Of a DNA stretch of 8,278 bases, positions 5,783 to 8,278 are shown in pieces. The position numbers and the translations under genes were made by a program. The stretch spans positions 1 to 8,278 of the forward strand of contig JAESTB010000454.1 of NCBI GenBank assembly GCA_016763815.1, read 5' to 3'. Under the pieces are notes generated by a model. That model saw nothing but the letters and a program-made list of their open reading frames with translations, ran no database searches and had not been told where the DNA came from. Within the stretch, counting starts at the first letter, position 1; every line of letters begins with the position of its first letter. The DNA comes from Arenicella sp. (GTDB taxonomy: Bacteria > Pseudomonadota > Gammaproteobacteria > Arenicellales > Arenicellaceae).

Positions 5783-6655
5783 ATGCTAATGAAAGCACTA
5801 ATACTTGCACTAAGTTTACTATCCATGATCGAAGCTAATCCCGCCGACGCTATCGAAGTACAAGGCCACCGAGGCGCCAGAGCGGTGCTCCCTGAGAACT
5901 CCTTACCAGGTTTGAAACATGCCTTAGAATTGGGCGTCGATACGCTTGAATTTGACATGGGCGTGAGCAAAGACGGCGTTGTAGTGGTGCTACACGATCA
6001 AAAAATCAACCCTGTGATCTGTCAATACAAAGATGGCTCTGCGGTAGAACAAGACTTATGGGTTCATCAACTTAGCCTCGAACAGATAAAGCAATTTGAC
6101 TGTGGAAGCAAGAAAAACCCAAGGTTTGAAAGCCAAGTAACCGTGGCTGGCACTGAAATCCCAACGCTAGCAGAAGTGTTTGAAATGGTTGCTAACTCAG
6201 GCTTGGCAAACGCCAAAACCGTGGCCTTTAATATCGAGACCAAAAGCGACCCTAATACACCGCACGCTCAACCCGCCGCTGAAGATTTTGTCGCAGCGGT
6301 ATTAAAAGTGGTGCAACAATATGGTTTAGCATCTCGCGTTACCCTGCAGTCTTTCGACCCGGCAACCTTAATCGCGGCAAATGAAATTGCGCCAGACCTA
6401 CAGCTTGCCGCTTTATTCAAAGACAAGCCTGAGGATTGGTTAGCAGCGGCTGAATCAGTTGGCGCTGACATCATCTCACCACATCATTCATTACTTGGCC
6501 GGCGTGACGTAGAGCAGATTCAAGATGCTGGTTTGGCGGTCATTCCGTGGACAGCTAACAGCAAACGACAATGGGCACGACTTATAAGGCTGGGGGTCGA
6601 TGGCATTATTACCGACGACCCAGAAGCGTTACTCAAGTATTTAGAGCGCCTATAA
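5783..6655 (+). CDS. Secreted glycerophosphodiester phosphodiesterase (GDPD)
   Basis: This enzyme hydrolyses glycerophosphodiesters released from phospholipids to sn-glycerol 3-phosphate plus an alcohol, probably in the periplasm. The ATG at 5783 gives 290 residues; the ATG at 5789 (Met-Lys start, ALILALSLLSM core) is equally good, and a GTG at 5747 is unlikely because it would add polar and Cys residues before the signal. None has a Shine-Dalgarno sequence. A signal-peptidase-I-like site lies after PADA, just before the catalytic domain. Numbered from 5783, the GDPD fold shows GHRGARAVLPENS (28-40, His29, Arg30, Glu38), LEFDM (55-59, metal ligands Glu56 and Asp58), VLHD (second catalytic His71), NIETKSDP (150-157, Glu152, Lys154) and C-terminal GVDGIITDDPE. 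The metal is probably Ca2+ or Mg2+ by family. Length is nearer UgpQ-like cores than E. coli GlpQ (358). It stands alone, without glp or ugp transport genes nearby. Confidence 0.93.
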   Translation: MLMKALILALSLLSMIEANPADAIEVQGHRGARAVLPENSLPGLKHALELGVDTLEFDMGVSKDGVVVVLHDQKINPVICQYKDGSAVEQDLWVHQLSLEQIKQFDCGSKKNPRFESQVTVAGTEIPTLAEVFEMVANSGLANAKTVAFNIETKSDPNTPHAQPAAEDFVAAVLKVVQQYGLASRVTLQSFDPATLIAANEIAPDLQLAALFKDKPEDWLAAAESVGADIISPHHSLLGRRDVEQIQDAGLAVIPWTANSKRQWARLIRLGVDGIITDDPEALLKYLERL

Positions 6656-6703
6656 CTGTTAGAGGTCTCTAGTTAGTTTCTAGCAACTGAAAATTAACAC
6701 GGG

Positions 6704-7963
6704 CTAAGCCATCGTCAGAACACCGATCACACTGGCCGTCATGCAAGTGGCTAAGGTACCGCTGACAATGCTTAACAAACCAAGACGAGTGATTTCTTCA
6801 CGACGTTCCGGCGCCATCGCTGAGAGCCCGCCAATTAAGATACCCAAACTGCCAAAGTTAGCGAACCCACAAAGCGCATAGGTAAGGATTAAGTCACTGC
6901 GTGGGCTAAGCGCGTCAGCTGGCAATTGGCTCTGTTGAATAAACGCTAAGAATTCGTTAAAGATGGTTTTCACGCCCATCAGCGTACCCGCCGTGGTCGC
7001 TTCTTCCCACGGAATACCCATCAACCAGCACAGCGGCGCCATAACCCAGCCAAGCACGCGCTCGAGAGAAATCGGCAAGCCGTTGTAATCGGGCAGCAGA
7101 CCAAGGCCTAAATTAACCAATGTCACTAGCGCAATAAAGGTGATTATCAAGGCCAGAATACCAAGCATCATCTGCATCGCACTAACCGCACCTTGCGAGA
7201 TAGCGTCCATTGGGCCACTGTAATCGAAGGCGATTTCAGCACCCGACGCGGTCGGCGGACCTTGTTGCGGCACCATGCTCAGGGAAATCATCACCGCCGC
7301 CGGTACGCTCATGATAGAGGCGGTTAAAACATGCCCAACGGCATCATCAATCACCTGATTTAGAAAAGTCGAGTATAAAACTAACACCGTTCCCGCGACC
7401 GTCGACATACCTAACGTCATCACTAAAAATAATTCGGAATAGCTCAGTTTTTTAATACTGTTACGGATAAACAATGGCGCTTCGATCATGCCAATAAAGA
7501 TATTAGCCGCACCAGACAAGGCGACAGCGCCGCCTATATTCAGTGTTTTAGTAAATACCTTTGCCAAACCTTCGATGATGATCGGCAGAATACGCCAATG
7601 AGATAACAGAGCCGTTAATGCGCCAATCACAATAATTAGCGGAAATGCCTGAAACGCCAAAATATAGCTAGAGCCCGGTTGAAGCTCAGAAAATGGCAAA
7701 TCGCCTCCGCCCAAATAACCAAACACAAAACTTGTACCCGCATTGGTCGCTGCTTGTAATGCTAGAACCGCTTGGTTCATGCCAGAAAACATAGACTGGA
7801 ACCACGGCACCTTCAAAAACACTAGGGCCAGCGTCACTTGCAAGCCGACAACCAATAGCCAAAGGCGAAAGTTGAAGCGCTTGGGTCCTTTGCAGAACAG
7901 CATGGCGATCAGCGGAAAAGCGATCAAACCGAGCGCACTTTGTAAATTAGGCAGGAATTCCAT
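6704..7963 (-). CDS. CNT-family concentrative nucleoside transporter (NupC-like)
   Basis: This is an inner-membrane symporter importing nucleosides with Na+ or H+. Its 419 residues equal the usual bacterial CNT length. Conserved segments are FVFGYLGGG (79-87), SGAANIFIGMIEAPLFIR (150-167) with the conserved Glu161, the long MTLGMSTVAGTVLVLYSTFL stretch (182-201), KTIFNEFLAF (332-341, Asn336-Glu337-Phe338), and CGFANFGSLGILIGG (365-379) with Asn369 and Ser372. These match the substrate-site helices of the structurally known Vibrio cholerae CNT. The Gln that precedes the conserved Glu by two residues there is Met159 here, as in a subset of bacterial CNTs. The ATG at 7963 is the only possible upstream start, since an in-frame TAA lies 18-21 bp before it; no Shine-Dalgarno is present. 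The gene converges on the GDPD gene with 48 bp between stops. Nucleoside preference is not determinable. Confidence 0.94.
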   Translation of the reverse strand: MEFLPNLQSALGLIAFPLIAMLFCKGPKRFNFRLWLLVVGLQVTLALVFLKVPWFQSMFSGMNQAVLALQAATNAGTSFVFGYLGGGDLPFSELQPGSSYILAFQAFPLIIVIGALTALLSHWRILPIIIEGLAKVFTKTLNIGGAVALSGAANIFIGMIEAPLFIRNSIKKLSYSELFLVMTLGMSTVAGTVLVLYSTFLNQVIDDAVGHVLTASIMSVPAAVMISLSMVPQQGPPTASGAEIAFDYSGPMDAISQGAVSAMQMMLGILALIITFIALVTLVNLGLGLLPDYNGLPISLERVLGWVMAPLCWLMGIPWEEATTAGTLMGVKTIFNEFLAFIQQSQLPADALSPRSDLILTYALCGFANFGSLGILIGGLSAMAPERREEITRLGLLSIVSGTLATCMTASVIGVLTMA

Positions 7964-8040
7964 GAAGGTTCGGGGGGTGGGTTATTTTTTATCGATCATG
8001 ACTTTACTGGTTATGACCAAAACGAACAAGCATTAAACCA

Positions 8041-8094
8041 TCCATAAAATAGTCATATCGAGTCTAAATTGATCAAAAGTCCATAATATAGTCA
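8041..8094 (-). repeat. Near-identical direct repeats upstream of the CNT gene (candidate operators or -10 elements)
   Basis: TCCATAAAATAGTCA (8041-8055) and TCCATAATATAGTCA (8080-8094) match at 14 of 15 bases, same orientation, 39 bp apart. On the minus strand each reads TGACTATnTTATGGA and contains a -10-like hexamer: TATTAT at 8088-8083, with a TTGTCA -35-like element at 8109-8104 (short 15-bp spacer), and TATTTT at 8051-8046. They lie about 80-130 bp upstream of the CNT start codon. They could be a pair of activator or repressor sites or duplicated promoter elements. Confidence 0.45.
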
Positions 8095-8141
8095 AAAAAA
8101 CACTGACAATTGAACTTTAGTTGTGGACGAACTGTCATGCT

Positions 8142-8163
8142 TTTGCAACACTTCCGTTGTATA
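8142..8163. promoter_or_regulatory. Imperfect dyad resembling CytR-type half-sites
   Basis: TTTGCAAC-N6-GTTGTATA: the inner six bases TGCAAC and GTTGTA are inverted with one mismatch. CytR of enteric bacteria, which controls nucleoside uptake, binds GTTGCA-type half-sites at flexible spacing, and a nucleoside transporter gene is next door. The link is suggestive only. The dyad overlaps the next one (8157-8173). Confidence 0.25.
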
Positions 8164-8190
8164 AAACATACAATTAACGTCTACGTTAAT
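8157..8190. promoter_or_regulatory. Two adjoining perfect dyads, candidate operators for the rightward gene
   Basis: Dyad A is TTGTATAAAACATACAA (8157-8173), with 6-bp arms and a 5-nt centre. Dyad B is ATTAACGTCTACGTTAAT (8173-8190), with 8-bp arms and a 2-nt centre. They share base 8173. Dyad A contains TATAAA (8160-8165) and ends in TACAAT (8169-8174), both -10-like, so a protein bound here could block a rightward promoter. No convincing -35 is at normal spacing. Long perfect dyads with short centres are typical of dimeric regulators; the protein is unknown. Confidence 0.5.
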
Positions 8191-8201
8191 AATCAGTCAT
8201 G

Positions 8202-8226
8202 TTCGGTGTAAAAATCACCGAATTTT
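8202..8226 (+). terminator. Attenuator-like hairpin in the leader of the rightward gene
   Basis: TTCGGTG (8202-8208) pairs perfectly with CACCGAA (8216-8222) across a 7-nt loop, and TTTT follows at 8223-8226. The stem plus T-run looks like a short intrinsic terminator on the plus strand, about 50 bp before the start codon at 8273. The T-run is short, so it may instead be a dyad operator or an attenuator. Confidence 0.35.
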
Positions 8227-8258
8227 CTCACAATAATCGCAAAATTGGACTATCGTCC

Positions 8259-8278
8259 GGAGGTATAACACCATGCCG
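8259..8278 (+). CDS. Start of a rightward gene cut by the window edge, with strong ribosome site
   Basis: GGAGG at 8259-8263 is the best Shine-Dalgarno in the window, 9 nt before an ATG at 8273, followed by CCG at the right edge, so only Met-Pro is seen. The coordinates given include the ribosome site; coding begins at 8273. The dyads upstream suggest a regulated gene. Nothing can be said about the product. Confidence 0.6.

Larger units (their letters stand above)
7964..8272. other. 309-bp intergenic control region
   Basis: This gene-free stretch lies between the leftward CNT gene and a rightward gene starting at 8273. Beside the repeats and dyads listed separately, it holds a G-run on the plus strand (CGGGGGGTGGG, 7971-7981), read as a C-rich leader in the CNT transcript, and a short GGAC-TATC-GTCC hairpin (8247-8258) touching the ribosome site of the rightward gene. 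The region is AT-rich, as expected for promoters. I see no RNA gene in it. Confidence 0.6.

Noticed and set aside
6656..6703. Bidirectional terminator between the convergent GDPD and CNT genes
   Set aside because: Only short, bulged pairings such as AGAG-GT-CTCT are visible, with no T-tract following a stable stem.
7971..7981. G-quadruplex from the CGGGGGGTGGG run
   Set aside because: Only two separate G-runs are present, too few for an intramolecular quadruplex.
7743..8036. A 97-codon open frame on the plus strand at the 5' end of the CNT gene
   Set aside because: Most of it lies antisense to the well-supported CNT gene, it has no recognisable domain or ribosome site, and its product is low-complexity and basic.
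1..8278. Mobile elements, CRISPR arrays, tRNA or rRNA genes, phage genes
   Set aside because: No transposase, integrase, regular repeat-spacer pattern, CCA-type tRNA arm or rRNA-like segment was seen on either strand.

Overview
The window reads as ordinary chromosomal DNA of a proteobacterium, most likely a gammaproteobacterium and possibly marine. This rests on protein character: a UbiB/ABC1-type kinase-like protein, an HAAAP aromatic amino acid permease, a sodium-coupled AGCS symporter, a CNT nucleoside transporter, and a lumazine synthase of the RibH2 type behind an FMN riboswitch. Base composition looks even across the window. I saw no insertion sequence, integrase, tRNA, rRNA or CRISPR array. 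The genus cannot be named from the sequence alone.

Layout. Positions 2-787 (+) hold the C-terminal part of an ABC1/AarF/UbiB family protein cut by the left edge. It converges on a secreted CsgG/FlgT-like protein (824-1690, -). Upstream of that, also on the minus strand, is an HAAAP-family aromatic amino acid permease (1886-3121). Positions 3128-3521 are a divergent regulatory region with a perfect TATAAT box, a perfect 8-bp hairpin, a complete FMN (RFN) riboswitch and a possible ribosome-site-sequestering hairpin. It leads into a stand-alone lumazine synthase, RibH2 (3522-3980, +). A 194-bp spacer with mutually exclusive hairpins precedes an AGCS alanine/glycine:sodium symporter (4175-5581, +). 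Next is a secreted glycerophosphodiester phosphodiesterase (5783-6655, +), which converges on a CNT nucleoside transporter (6704-7963, -). The last 310 bp are a dense intergenic control region, ending in a strong Shine-Dalgarno sequence and the first two codons of a rightward gene cut by the right edge.

How the genes fit together. Most are single-gene transcription units, not one operon. The shared theme is uptake and salvage: aromatic amino acids, alanine/glycine, nucleosides and glycerophosphodiesters. The riboflavin step is under FMN feedback. No clear new multi-gene system is visible. The least explained material is regulatory: the dyads and direct repeats between 8041 and 8258, the RNA structures before the AGCS gene, and the extra hairpin at the 5' end of the riboswitch. 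The CsgG/FlgT-like protein is the least explained gene product.
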